Both the position numbers and the translations under genes were made by a program. Positions 11,298-19,792 of a stretch of 64,000 nucleotides of DNA are shown here, piece by piece. The DNA comes from Ferrovibrio terrae_A (lineage in GTDB: Bacteria > Pseudomonadota > Alphaproteobacteria > Ferrovibrionales > Ferrovibrionaceae): the NCBI RefSeq assembly GCF_943372915.1, contig NZ_CALSAN010000018.1, positions 17,580-81,579 of the forward strand. Direction: 5' to 3'. Each line of letters begins with the position of its first letter. Position 1 is the first letter of the stretch. The notes under the pieces were generated by a model. The model was not told the DNA's origin. It made no database searches and saw nothing but the letters and a program-made list of their open reading frames with translations.

Positions 11298-11846
11298 ATG
11301 GAATCGCGCTTTACCAGCTTCGTCGGCGGGCCGACGGGGCCGTGGAAGATTGTTTCAATGCGGGCGATCAGCGGCAACGGCATGGCGCTGGCCAGTCATC
11401 TGGATCTGCGAGATGGCCTGGCCGAGGCCGAAGATGTGGCCTGGCAGCTGCGCGGTGTCGCCAGCCATCTGCGTTATACCAACGAAGCCGAACGCAACGC
11501 GCTGGCGTCCGTGCAGCCGGGTCTGGGGCGGCCGGAAGCGCGCTGCGCGGCCCTGATCCCGATCCGCAAGACTGCAGCCTGGTGGCTGCTGGCGCAGGAT
11601 GAACGCCGGGCCATCATCGAGGAACAGTCGCGTCATATCGCCATCGGCATGGCCTATCTGCCCGCCGTGGCGCGCAAGCTGTTCCATGCCCGCGATCTGG
11701 GCGAGCCGTTCGATTTCCTCACCTGGTTCGAATTCGCCCCCGACCATGCCGCCCGGTTCGATATGCTGCTGGCGGAACTGCGGGTCAGCCCCGAATGGGA
11801 TTATGTCGACCGCGAAGTGGAAATCCGGCTGGAACGGGTCACCTGA
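11298..11846 (+). CDS. Short chlorite-dismutase-family heme protein
   Basis: A 182-residue protein with the length and core of lineage-2 chlorite dismutases. The segment 'KTAAWWLLAQDERRAI', then 'SRHIAIGMAYLPAVARKL' and 'RDLGEPFDFLTWFEF' match the family. His113 and Arg126 have the same 13-residue spacing as the proximal heme His and distal Arg of characterised short enzymes (His114/Arg127 in the Nitrobacter protein, from memory), so catalytic residues appear kept. Real chlorite dismutation is plausible, but many family members have other or unknown peroxidase-like roles. No perchlorate-reduction genes are nearby. Confidence 0.72.
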   Translation: MESRFTSFVGGPTGPWKIVSMRAISGNGMALASHLDLRDGLAEAEDVAWQLRGVASHLRYTNEAERNALASVQPGLGRPEARCAALIPIRKTAAWWLLAQDERRAIIEEQSRHIAIGMAYLPAVARKLFHARDLGEPFDFLTWFEFAPDHAARFDMLLAELRVSPEWDYVDREVEIRLERVT

Positions 11847-11865
11847 GGATGATTTTCGGCTTGAA

Positions 11866-11883
11866 ATAGAACGATCGTGCTAT
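11866..11883. promoter_or_regulatory. 18-bp near-perfect palindrome before the hydrolase gene, TetR-operator-like
   Basis: ATAGAACGATCGTGCTAT has eight of nine arm positions complementary. The ACGATCGT core with ATAG/CTAT ends is like many TetR-family operators. It is embedded in a promoter-like stretch (TTGAAA at 11861, TATATT at 11881) 49 bp upstream of the hydrolase start. No regulator gene is adjacent. Confidence 0.5.
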
Positions 11884-11931
11884 ATTCTGCCTGAACCCGA
11901 CCACCCGCACTGCGCTGAATCGAGCCTCGCC

Positions 11932-12888
11932 ATGACCAAACATTCTTCACCTCGCTCAAATAAAAGCACGAATGTTCATTCTATTATCAATTTCCTGATT
12001 CAACGCAGCCTGATCCGCACCGGTTTCCGCCTGGCGCCGGGCTGGGCGGCCAACCGCGCCGCCAGGATGTTTCTGCGGCCCTGGCGCAGACCCGCCGCGG
12101 GCCGACCGCCTTATGCGACCCGGGAAACCGCCTTCGCCGCCGAAACGCAGTATGGCCCCATCGCGGCCTGGAGTTTTGGTCCAACTCAAACCGGTACGCC
12201 GGCGATCCTGCTGGTGCATGGCTGGGAAGACGACCACCTGAGCTGGGCGCCGCTGATCGACAAGCTGGTGGCGCGCGGCCATCGTGTGCTGACACTCGAC
12301 CTGCCCGGCCATGGCCGGTCGCCGGCCGATATCACCGGAATCCCGATCCTGGCGACCGCCGTCGCCGCCGTCGGTCGCGAGGCCGAAGCGATTGGTGCAG
12401 TCTCACCCCACCAGCCTTTCAAGGCGGTGATCGCCCATTCGCTGGGTGGCACGGCAACGCTGATCGCCGCCACCGAGATGGGCCTGCGCGCCGAACGCTT
12501 TGCCATCCTCGCCTCGCCCAACCATCCGCGGCTGTTCGCCGGCGCGATGATGCAGATGCTGAAACTGAGCCGGCAGCAGACCACCATGGTCTTCACCGCC
12601 ATCGAGCGGCTGATCGGCCGCACCATGGACTCGCTCTATCTGCCGCCCAAACTACGCAACCTGAACCAACCCGGCCTGATCCTGCACAGCCGTGAGGACC
12701 GCACCGTACCGCTGCAGCACAGCCAGGAGAACGCCACCGCGTGGCCACGCGCCGATTTCCGCGTGCTGGACGGCATCGGTCATCGCAAGCTGATGACCGA
12801 CGATGGCGTGCACAGCATGCTGCTGCATTTTATCAGCAGCACCGCACCGGCCGATGCCTATAGCCTGAAGAGCGATGCGGCGGATTAA
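11932..12888 (+). CDS. Alpha/beta hydrolase
   Basis: The start at 11932 (318 residues) is chosen because the operator/promoter-like region lies just before it and the upstream open frame overlaps the previous gene. The fold is clear: oxyanion 'LLVHGWEDDHLSW', nucleophile Ser in 'AHSLGGTATL', acid in 'LHSREDRTVP' and His in 'GIGHRKLMTD'. The N-terminal 70 residues are basic and not recognised; they lack a normal signal peptide. It is probably a cytosolic or membrane-associated esterase with unknown substrate. It ends in a 4-bp tail-to-tail overlap with the S-formylglutathione hydrolase gene. Confidence 0.82.
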   Translation: MTKHSSPRSNKSTNVHSIINFLIQRSLIRTGFRLAPGWAANRAARMFLRPWRRPAAGRPPYATRETAFAAETQYGPIAAWSFGPTQTGTPAILLVHGWEDDHLSWAPLIDKLVARGHRVLTLDLPGHGRSPADITGIPILATAVAAVGREAEAIGAVSPHQPFKAVIAHSLGGTATLIAATEMGLRAERFAILASPNHPRLFAGAMMQMLKLSRQQTTMVFTAIERLIGRTMDSLYLPPKLRNLNQPGLILHSREDRTVPLQHSQENATAWPRADFRVLDGIGHRKLMTDDGVHSMLLHFISSTAPADAYSLKSDAAD

Positions 12889-13730
12889 CGCCGCAGCTGC
12901 TGGGCGTGATGGGCGATATGCTCGCCGATGAAACTGGCGATGAAATAGTAGCTGTGGTCATAGCCGGCCTGCAGACGCAGCGTCAGCGGGATGCCGGCGG
13001 CAGCGGCGGCATTGGCCAGCAACTGGGGCTTCAACTGGTTTTCCAGAAACTCGTCGGCCATGCCCTGATCGATCAGCACCGGCTTGCGCCAGTCGGTGGC
13101 TGATGCCAGCGCCGTGGCGTCCCAGCTGTTCCAGGTGGAACGATCCGGCCCGAGATAGCCGGTGAAGGCCTTCTCGCCCCAGGGCACCCGGCTCGGCGCC
13201 ACGATCGGCGCGAAGGCCGAGACCGATTTGTAGAGTTGCGGATTGCGGAAGGCGCAGACCAATGCACCATGACCGCCCATCGAATGGCCGAAGATGCCGC
13301 TGCGCGCCATCTCGGCAGCCGGGACATGCTCGGCAATCAGCGCCGGCAGTTCCTGCGTCACATAGGAATACATCCGGTAATGCCGCGCCCAGGGCGTCTG
13401 TGTCGCATCGACATAGAAGCCGGCGCCGGAACCGAAATCGTAAGAGTCGTCCTCACCCGGGATATTCACGCCGCGCGGGCTGGTGTCCGGGGCGATCAGA
13501 ATGAGGCCATGCTCGGCGGCGTAGCGTTGCGCACCGGCCTTGGCCACCATGTTTTCCCAGGTGCAGGTGAGACCCGACAGGTAATACAGCACCGGCAGCT
13601 TTGCGTTTTTCTCTGATGCCTGCGGCGGCAGATAGACGGCAAATTCCATCGCACAGCCCAGCGATGTCGATGCGTGCCGCCAGACCTGCTGCTGGCCGCC
13701 GAAGCTGGCCCAGTTCTTGATGCGCTCCAT
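12885..13730 (-). CDS. fghA: S-formylglutathione hydrolase
   Basis: A 281-residue esterase-D-type enzyme that hydrolyses S-formylglutathione to formate and glutathione, the second step of glutathione-dependent formaldehyde oxidation. The catalytic triad is Ser150 in 'GHSMGGHG', Asp226 in 'GMADEF' and His259 in 'GYDHSYYF'. 'YLSGLTCTWENMV' is a family signature. Its start overlaps the stop of the upstream alcohol dehydrogenase gene by one base (TGATG), so the pathway's two enzymes are translationally coupled. Confidence 0.95.
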   Translation of the reverse strand: MERIKNWASFGGQQQVWRHASTSLGCAMEFAVYLPPQASEKNAKLPVLYYLSGLTCTWENMVAKAGAQRYAAEHGLILIAPDTSPRGVNIPGEDDSYDFGSGAGFYVDATQTPWARHYRMYSYVTQELPALIAEHVPAAEMARSGIFGHSMGGHGALVCAFRNPQLYKSVSAFAPIVAPSRVPWGEKAFTGYLGPDRSTWNSWDATALASATDWRKPVLIDQGMADEFLENQLKPQLLANAAAAAGIPLTLRLQAGYDHSYYFIASFIGEHIAHHAQQLRR

Positions 13731-14842
13731 CAGAAGGTCACGACCGAACGGATCGACTTGCCCTCATGCATCAGGTCGAACGCGTCGTTGATCCTGTCCA
13801 GCGGCATCACATGGGTGATCAGGTCATCGATGTTGATCTTGCCGTCCATATACCAGTCGACGATCTGCGGCACGTCGCTGCGTCCGCGCGCGCCGCCGAA
13901 AGCCGAGCCCTTCCAGACCCGGCCGGTGACCAGCTGGAACGGCCGGGTGGAGATTTCCGCACCTGACGGCGCCACACCGATGATGACGCTCTCACCCCAG
14001 CCCTTGTGGCAGCATTCCAGCGCCTGCCGCATGGTCTTCGGATTGCCGATGCATTCAAAGCTGAAATCAGCGCCACCCTTGGTCAACTCGACCAGATGCG
14101 GCACCAGCTCGTCATCCTTCATGTCCTTCGGGTTGACGAAATGCGTCATGCCGAATTTCTCGGCCATCTGTTTGCGGGCCGGATTGATATCAACGCCGAT
14201 GATGCGGTCGGCGCCCACCATGCGGGCGCCCTGGATCACATTGAGGCCGATGCCGCCCAGGCCGAAGACCACCACGTTGGCGCCGGCCTGCACCTTGGCC
14301 GTATAGACCACGGCGCCAATGCCGGTGGTGACGCCGCAGCCGATGTAGCAGACCTTCTCGAAGGGCGCGTCAGGCCGGATCTTGGCGACCGCGATCTCGG
14401 GCAGCACGGTGTAATTGGCAAAGGTGGAAGTGCCCATGTAATGCCACACGGTTTCGCCGCGGCATTTGAAGCGGCTGGTCCCGTCCGGCATCATGCCTTG
14501 GCCCTGCGTGATGCGGATCGACTGGCAGAGATTGGTCTTGCGGCTGAGGCAGTAATCGCACTGGCGGCATTCCGGCGTATAGAGCGGAATGACATGATCG
14601 CCCTTCTTCACGCTGGTGACGCCCGGGCCGATATCGACCACCACGCCCGCCCCTTCATGACCCAGGATGCAGGGAAACTTGCCCTCGCTATCGAGGCCGG
14701 ACAGCGTATAGGCATCGGTGTGGCAGACGCCGGTGGCCTTGATCTCGACCAGAACTTCGCCGGCCTTGGGACCCTCCAGTTTCACCGTTTCGATGCTGAG
14801 CGGCTTCTTGGCCTCGAAAGCGACAGCGGCGCGCACGTCCAT
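13730..14842 (-). CDS. frmA: S-(hydroxymethyl)glutathione dehydrogenase / class III alcohol dehydrogenase
   Basis: The start is placed at 14842 ('MDVRAAVAFEAKKPLS'), where AGGAG lies seven bases upstream; an in-frame ATG 11 codons earlier lacks such support. The result is a 370-residue zinc enzyme oxidising the formaldehyde-glutathione adduct with NAD+. Visible features: catalytic zinc ligands in 'GVCHTDAYTLSG' and 'LGHEGAGVV', the structural-zinc cysteines in 'CRQCDYCLSRKTNLC', and the NAD site 'GLGGIGLNVIQGA'. It works with the S-formylglutathione hydrolase directly downstream. Confidence 0.95.
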   Translation of the reverse strand: MDVRAAVAFEAKKPLSIETVKLEGPKAGEVLVEIKATGVCHTDAYTLSGLDSEGKFPCILGHEGAGVVVDIGPGVTSVKKGDHVIPLYTPECRQCDYCLSRKTNLCQSIRITQGQGMMPDGTSRFKCRGETVWHYMGTSTFANYTVLPEIAVAKIRPDAPFEKVCYIGCGVTTGIGAVVYTAKVQAGANVVVFGLGGIGLNVIQGARMVGADRIIGVDINPARKQMAEKFGMTHFVNPKDMKDDELVPHLVELTKGGADFSFECIGNPKTMRQALECCHKGWGESVIIGVAPSGAEISTRPFQLVTGRVWKGSAFGGARGRSDVPQIVDWYMDGKINIDDLITHVMPLDRINDAFDLMHEGKSIRSVVTF

Positions 14843-14908
14843 GGCGAATCTCCTGCGATATGGGCTGCAGGACAATAAAGGCCATGGTCACGCAATGGAA
14901 AGCCCTTG

Positions 14909-14926
14909 AACCACGAACTTGTGGTT
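14909..14926. repeat. Inverted repeat between thiolase and frmA
   Basis: AACCAC/GTGGTT arms of 6 bp with a 6-bp centre, in the 104-bp gap between the thiolase stop and the frmA start. It could be a thiolase terminator stem (no T-run follows) or an operator for frmA. Confidence 0.35.
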
Positions 14927-14946
14927 ACGTCGGCGTTACCGTTGCT

Positions 14947-16146
14947 TCACGCGGCGCGCTCCACGGCAATCGCGGTGGCTTCACCGCCGCCAATGCAGAG
15001 CGAGGCAATGCCACGCCTGCCGCCGCTGCGCTGCAGCGCATTGAGCAGCGTGACGATGATGCGGGCGCCGGTGGCGCCGATCGGATGCCCCAGCGCGCAG
15101 GCGCCGCCCACCACGTTGACGCGGTCATGGCCGATATTGAGGTCGCGCATCGCCGCCATAGGCACCGCCGCGAATGCCTCGTTGATCTCGAACAGATCGA
15201 CCTGGTCGACGCTCCAGTCGACCTTCTGCAACAGCTTGCGGATGGCCGGGATCGGCGCGGTGGTGAACCAGGCGGGGTCCTGCGCATGCACAGAGTGACC
15301 GACAATGCGCGCTACCACCGGCAGGCCCTTTTCCCTGGCCGTGGATTCCCGCGTCAGCACCAGCGCAGCGCCACCATCGGCATTGGCCGAGGAGCTGGCC
15401 GGCGTGATGGTGCCATTGGCCTTGAAGGCCGCCTTCAGGGTCGGGATCTTTTCCGGGTTCACCTTCAGCGGATTCTCGTCTCGGCTGACGGTCTCCGCAC
15501 CCTTCACCGTGGGTGTGACGGCAACGATCTCGGCATCGAACCAGCCATTCTCCACCGCCTTGCGTGCGCGGGTCAGCGTCTCGATCGCGTAAGCATCCTG
15601 CTCAGCCCGGGTGAAGCCATATTTCTCGGCGCATTGCTCGCCGAAGGTGCCCATGGCGCGGTCGCGCTCATAGGCATCCTCCAGCCCATCCAGCATCATG
15701 TGATCGAGCACTTTCGTATGGCCGGCCTTGTGACCGAAGCGCATCTGCGGCAGCAGATACGGCGCGCCCGACATGCTCTCCATGCCGCCCGCCACCATGA
15801 TATCGGCCGAGCCGGCCAGCAGCATGTCATGCGCCAGCATGGTGGCGCGCATGCCTGAGCCGCAGACCTTGTTGATGGTGACGGCGCCGACATGATCGGG
15901 CAGGCCGGCCTTGCGCGCCGCCTGGCGCGCCGGCGCCTGGCCCTGGCCGGCCGGCAGCACGCAGCCCATCAGCACCTCGTCGATCTCTTCGCCCTTCACC
16001 CCGGCGCGCTCCAGCGCCGCCTTGATGGCGACCGCACCGAGTTCGTTTCCGGCAACGCTGCTCAGCGCCCCGCCGAAGCGGCCGAGCGGGGTGCGGACGG
16101 CGGACGCAATGACGATCGTATCCTGCGCAGACGAGGGGGCGGACAT
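14947..16146 (-). CDS. Acetyl-CoA C-acetyltransferase (thiolase)
   Basis: A 399-residue biosynthetic-type thiolase that condenses or cleaves acyl-CoA with acetyl-CoA. Catalytic residues visible: Cys95 in 'NKVCGSGMRA', His354 in 'GHPIGATGARI' and Cys384 in 'SLCIGGGEATA'. The family supplies acetoacetyl-CoA for polyhydroxybutyrate, mevalonate or degradation of acetoacetyl-CoA; no partner reductase or synthase is adjacent, so the pathway is open. It is divergent from a TetR gene with a palindromic operator between them, suggesting control by that repressor. Confidence 0.92.
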   Translation of the reverse strand: MSAPSSAQDTIVIASAVRTPLGRFGGALSSVAGNELGAVAIKAALERAGVKGEEIDEVLMGCVLPAGQGQAPARQAARKAGLPDHVGAVTINKVCGSGMRATMLAHDMLLAGSADIMVAGGMESMSGAPYLLPQMRFGHKAGHTKVLDHMMLDGLEDAYERDRAMGTFGEQCAEKYGFTRAEQDAYAIETLTRARKAVENGWFDAEIVAVTPTVKGAETVSRDENPLKVNPEKIPTLKAAFKANGTITPASSSANADGGAALVLTRESTAREKGLPVVARIVGHSVHAQDPAWFTTAPIPAIRKLLQKVDWSVDQVDLFEINEAFAAVPMAAMRDLNIGHDRVNVVGGACALGHPIGATGARIIVTLLNALQRSGGRRGIASLCIGGGEATAIAVERAA

Positions 16147-16180
16147 GGCGGCTCTCCGTGTTTTCTCTTGCCGAGTAAAT

Positions 16181-16200
16181 TAGATGATTGCTATCATCTA
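16181..16200. promoter_or_regulatory. TetR-type operator between thiolase and its divergent regulator
   Basis: A perfect inverted repeat TAGATGAT-TGCT-ATCATCTA (8-bp arms, 4-bp spacer) in the 90-bp intergenic region, 34 bp before the thiolase start and 36 bp before the TetR start. Position and symmetry suit a repressor site controlling both genes. Confidence 0.7.
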
Positions 16201-16236
16201 TCCGTCAAGTGCTATTTGTGCTGCAGAAAGCCAGTC

Positions 16237-16818
16237 ATGCGCCGTTCGGCCGAGGAAAAGGCGGAAACCCGTCGCCAGATCGTGCGCACCGCCGGACGAA
16301 TGATCCGTGGTCGCGGCTTGGCCGACACCGGCGTCGCCGAGGTGATGGCCGAGACCGGCCTGACCCATGGCGGCTTCTACCGGCATTTCGACTCCAAGGA
16401 GGCGCTAGCGGCAGCAGCAGTGGAAGCCGCTTTTGCCCATATGCGGGCACGGCTGGAGGCGATCACGGCCAAGGCACCGCCGGGCAAGAGACTGGAAGCC
16501 CTGATCGAGACCTACCTGACGGAAGCCCATCGTGACCAGCCCGAACTCGGCTGCGTGATGGCCAGTGTGGGTATGGAGGCGCAACGCGCCGGCGGTGTCG
16601 TGCAGGCTGCCTATGAGGGTGGCATCGCGCGGCTGCTGGCGCTGTTCGCGGCACAGATCGAGGCGCCGACCCGGCAGCAGCAGAAGGATCGCGCCGATGC
16701 CGTGCTGTCGGTGCTGGTTGGTGGGCTGCTGCTCGCGCGGGCACTGCAGCATGATCCGGTGCAGTCGCGGCGGGCATTGAGGAATGCGCGCGCTGCAGCT
16801 TTAGCGATTGCACAATAA
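16237..16818 (+). CDS. TetR-family transcriptional regulator
   Basis: The start at 16237 gives 193 residues; the long frame before it overlaps the thiolase gene and the operator. The N-terminal TetR DNA-binding domain is plain ('RRQIVRTAGRMIRGRG', helix-turn-helix 'GVAEVMAETGLTHGGFYRHF', 'SKEALAAAAV'). The C-terminal ligand domain with 'YLTEAHRDQPELGCVMASVG' is like that of the YcdC/AcrR-type regulators with a TetR_C_16-like tail. It is divergent from the thiolase and probably represses it and itself through the palindrome at 16181-16200. The ligand is unknown; an acyl-CoA would be reasonable. Confidence 0.9.
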   Translation: MRRSAEEKAETRRQIVRTAGRMIRGRGLADTGVAEVMAETGLTHGGFYRHFDSKEALAAAAVEAAFAHMRARLEAITAKAPPGKRLEALIETYLTEAHRDQPELGCVMASVGMEAQRAGGVVQAAYEGGIARLLALFAAQIEAPTRQQQKDRADAVLSVLVGGLLLARALQHDPVQSRRALRNARAAALAIAQ

Positions 16819-16842
16819 AAAGCCCGGCGGTGACGCCGGGCT
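16816..16842 (-). terminator. Rho-independent terminator between tetR and the small membrane protein gene
   Basis: A 9-bp perfect stem AGCCCGGCG/CGCCGGGCT (16821-16829 and 16834-16842) with a GTGA loop. On the minus strand it is followed by a T-run (complement of 16816-16820), so it should end transcription from ftsK and the small membrane protein gene; it may also stop tetR transcription. Confidence 0.8.
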
Positions 16843-16886
16843 AATCGAACTTCTGCGGAAACGGAACGACGACTTGGCCGTATCAG

Positions 16887-17189
16887 CTATCGAGGGATCA
16901 ATTCCAGAAGCGCCACATAACATACGGCGAAAAGCGCAGAACCTAAGAATACTCCCCCGGCCTTCCAGAGACGATGCCAGTGGCGCTGGCCGGTTTCGGT
17001 AAGCATCTCCCGCGGCGCCAGCCACAGCTTCAGACCATCTATGGGATCAAACCACGCGAAGAACCCATTCGGTGTTTGATCAGGCTTGCGGCTGGCAACA
17101 ACCAAGGCAGCACTGCCAAAGGTCACCACTCCAGCAACAAAACCGATCAGGCAAGCGAGCACAAATGGGGCGATGACAACGTATGCCAT
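16887..17189 (-). CDS. Small membrane protein, unrecognised
   Basis: About 100 residues from the ATG at 17189, which has GGGAG five bases upstream; a second ATG four codons earlier has weaker support. Two hydrophobic segments flank a polar middle: residues 2-30 ('VIAPFVLACLIGFVAGVV') and 78-96 ('FLGSALFAVCYVALLELI'). The middle has a Trp-rich stretch ('FFAWFDPIDGLKLWLAPRE'). I do not recognise the family. It lies 21 bp after the ftsK stop on the same strand and before a clear terminator, so it is probably the last gene of the ftsK transcript. Confidence 0.6.
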   Translation of the reverse strand: MAYVVIAPFVLACLIGFVAGVVTFGSAALVVASRKPDQTPNGFFAWFDPIDGLKLWLAPREMLTETGQRHWHRLWKAGGVFLGSALFAVCYVALLELIPR

Positions 17190-17210
17190 CCAATCTCCCA
17201 TTGGCTGGCC

Positions 17211-19715
17211 CTACTCCGCCGCTTCGATATTGCGGGCGAGCACTTCGCGCTTGCCGACATGGTTGGCGCCGCCGACCACGCCTTCCTTTTCCATGCGTTC
17301 CATGATGCGGGCGGCGCGGTTATAGCCGATCTGCAGATGACGCTGGATAAAGGAGGTGCTGGCCTTGCGCTCGCGGCAGACCAGCGCCACGGCCTGGTCG
17401 TAGAGATTATCTTCCTCGCTGCCGCCACCCTCGCCACCCGAACCCGGCGCACCGTATTTGCCGCCATCGGCATCGGCAGTCACGGCTTCCACATAGATCG
17501 GCTCGGCCTGGTCTTTCAGCATCTTGACCACGCGTTCGACTTCTTCATCCGAGACGAACGGCCCGTGCACGCGGCTGATACGGCCGGCGCCCGGCATGAA
17601 CAGCATGTCGCCCATGCCGAGCAACTGCTCGGCGCCCTGTTCGCCCAGGATGGTGCGGCTGTCGATCTTCGATGTCACCTGGAAGGAGATACGCGTCGGG
17701 AAATTCGCCTTGATCGTACCGGTGATGACATCGACCGACGGGCGCTGGGTCGCCATGATCAGATGAATGCCGGCGGCGCGCGCCATCTGCGCCAGGCGCT
17801 GGATGGCGGCCTCGATATCCTTGCCGGCAACCAGCATGAGGTCGGCCAGCTCGTCGACGATGACAACGATGAAGGGCAGCGGGTTGAGGTCGATCGGCCG
17901 CTCTTCATACATCGGCTTGCCGGTATCGGGATCGAAGCCGGTCTGCACGGTGCGGCCGAGTTTCTCGTCCTTGGCGCGTGCCTGGGCGAGACGCTCGTTG
18001 TAGCTGGCGATGTTGCGCACGCCGAGTTCCGACATCTTGCGATAGCGGTCCTCCATCTCGCGCACGGTCCATTTCAGCGCCACCACAGCCTTGCCCGGCT
18101 CAGTGACCACCGGGGCGAGCAGATGCGGGATGCCGTCATAGACGGAGAGTTCCAGCATCTTGGGATCGACCATGATGAAACGGCACTGATCCGGCGTCAG
18201 CTTGTAGAGCAACGACAGGATCATGGTGTTGATCGCCACCGACTTGCCCGAACCGGTGGTGCCGGCGACGAGCAGATGCGGCATCTTGGTCAGGTCGGCG
18301 ATGATGGCCGAACCGCCGATATCCTTGCCGAGCGCCAGGCCCAGCTTGGTGGACGGGCTCTCGAATTCGGCCGAGGCCAGCAGCTCGCGCAGATACACCG
18401 TTTCGCGCTTGGCATTGGGCAGTTCGATACCGATGGCATTGCGGCCCGGAATGACGGCGACGCGGGCCGACAGCGCACTCATCGAGCGGGCGATATCGTC
18501 GCTGAGGCCGATCACGCGGCTGGACTTGGTGCCGGGTGCGGGTTCGAGTTCATACAGCGTGACGACCGGGCCGGGGCGCACCTTGGTGATCTCGCCCTGC
18601 ACGCCGAATTCGTTCAGCACCGATTCGAGCATGCGGGCATTCTGCTCCAGTGCATCCTCGTTGATCTTTTCGCGCGCGGTATCGGCCGGCGCCGGCTTCA
18701 GCAGCGACAGTTCCGGCAGCTCGAAATCGCCGGCATCGCCCAGATTGAGCGTGGTCTGCGCCTCGCGTGCGGCCCGCACGCCGGTGCGCGGCTTTTCGAT
18801 GCGCCGGGTGACGCGGCCCTCATCAGCGCGCTTGGCCGTTGGCAGCCGCGGCAGGTCGTCTTCATCGTCCTCGTCGTCGGCCTCATCGAGATCGTCGGCA
18901 TCGACATAGTCATCCTCGACGGCAGCTTTCGCCTTGGCCTTGCCAAAGCTCGGCTCGGCCTTGCGGAGCACCGGCTTGTCGTCCTCGTCGTCGCGGGTGA
19001 AGGCTGCCTTGAGGCGACCGAAGAAACCCTGGGTTTCCTGGCCGGCGCGCACGGCGGCCTTGCCGCCCTGATAGATGCCCTGTGCCGCGAGGCCGGCGGT
19101 GGCGGCGGCGCCGAAGCCGAGCCCCGCGCCCATGCTGCGCCATTCGCTCATGCTGAGACCCGAGGCGAAATAGAAGCACAGCACGGCGAAACCGAAGCAG
19201 AGCACGGCCGGCAGCACGGCGGAGATCGGCATGCCGAGCATGACGCCGAAGGGCACCAGCTGGTGATAGAGGATGAAATCGCCGACCACGCCACCAAGCC
19301 CGGCGCGCAATGCCCAGACCGTCGGCACCGGTAGCGCAGCCGCGAAGGCCGCAAACAGGATCAGGGTGAGGGGCACCAGGGCCACATTCAGCCACCAGCG
19401 CGGCAGGCCACGGTGCGAGACGATGCGGAAACCCCAGCTGGCCAGCAGCAGCACGAACAGCCAGGCCGAGAGGCCGAGCGTCTGCAGCAGCACATCGGAA
19501 ACATAGGCGCCCGGCAGGCCGAGCCAGTTATGCGGCGCCTTGGGGGTGGCGTGATTGAAATTGGGATCGGCGGGGTCGAAGCTGGCCAGCGCCAGCGCCA
19601 GCAGGAAGCCCAGGCCAAGGATCAGGATGCCGCCACCCTCGCGGGCCCGCATGCGCAGGAAATCGTCAAATCCCTCGGGGAAGAAAGACCGCTTCTTCTT
19701 CGACCTGGCAGCCAT
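17211..19715 (-). CDS. ftsK: DNA translocase FtsK
   Basis: The ATG at 19715 is preferred because GAGGAA lies just upstream; a GTG four codons earlier is possible. The 834-residue protein has four N-terminal membrane helices (about 20-190) with septal anchoring role, an acidic and charged linker (about 260-330), an alpha/beta motor with Walker A 'GTTGSGKS' near residue 485 and Walker B 'VVIVDELADLML' near 616, and a C-terminal winged-helix gamma domain ('STSFIQRHLQIGYNRAARIMERME') that reads polar DNA sequences. It pumps chromosome termini across the division septum. Confidence 0.96.
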   Translation of the reverse strand: MAARSKKKRSFFPEGFDDFLRMRAREGGGILILGLGFLLALALASFDPADPNFNHATPKAPHNWLGLPGAYVSDVLLQTLGLSAWLFVLLLASWGFRIVSHRGLPRWWLNVALVPLTLILFAAFAAALPVPTVWALRAGLGGVVGDFILYHQLVPFGVMLGMPISAVLPAVLCFGFAVLCFYFASGLSMSEWRSMGAGLGFGAAATAGLAAQGIYQGGKAAVRAGQETQGFFGRLKAAFTRDDEDDKPVLRKAEPSFGKAKAKAAVEDDYVDADDLDEADDEDDEDDLPRLPTAKRADEGRVTRRIEKPRTGVRAAREAQTTLNLGDAGDFELPELSLLKPAPADTAREKINEDALEQNARMLESVLNEFGVQGEITKVRPGPVVTLYELEPAPGTKSSRVIGLSDDIARSMSALSARVAVIPGRNAIGIELPNAKRETVYLRELLASAEFESPSTKLGLALGKDIGGSAIIADLTKMPHLLVAGTTGSGKSVAINTMILSLLYKLTPDQCRFIMVDPKMLELSVYDGIPHLLAPVVTEPGKAVVALKWTVREMEDRYRKMSELGVRNIASYNERLAQARAKDEKLGRTVQTGFDPDTGKPMYEERPIDLNPLPFIVVIVDELADLMLVAGKDIEAAIQRLAQMARAAGIHLIMATQRPSVDVITGTIKANFPTRISFQVTSKIDSRTILGEQGAEQLLGMGDMLFMPGAGRISRVHGPFVSDEEVERVVKMLKDQAEPIYVEAVTADADGGKYGAPGSGGEGGGSEEDNLYDQAVALVCRERKASTSFIQRHLQIGYNRAARIMERMEKEGVVGGANHVGKREVLARNIEAAE

Positions 19716-19792
19716 GCCGTTCCTCACAGATTAACCATACCGGCGCGCATACACGGCCGCCGACCCGGGCCGATTCGCCCTAGCCTGACCAG

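Noticed and set aside
16974..19334. A 786-codon plus-strand frame opposite ftsK
   Set aside because: Antisense to ftsK, with His/Gly/Asp-rich composition and no recognisable motif.
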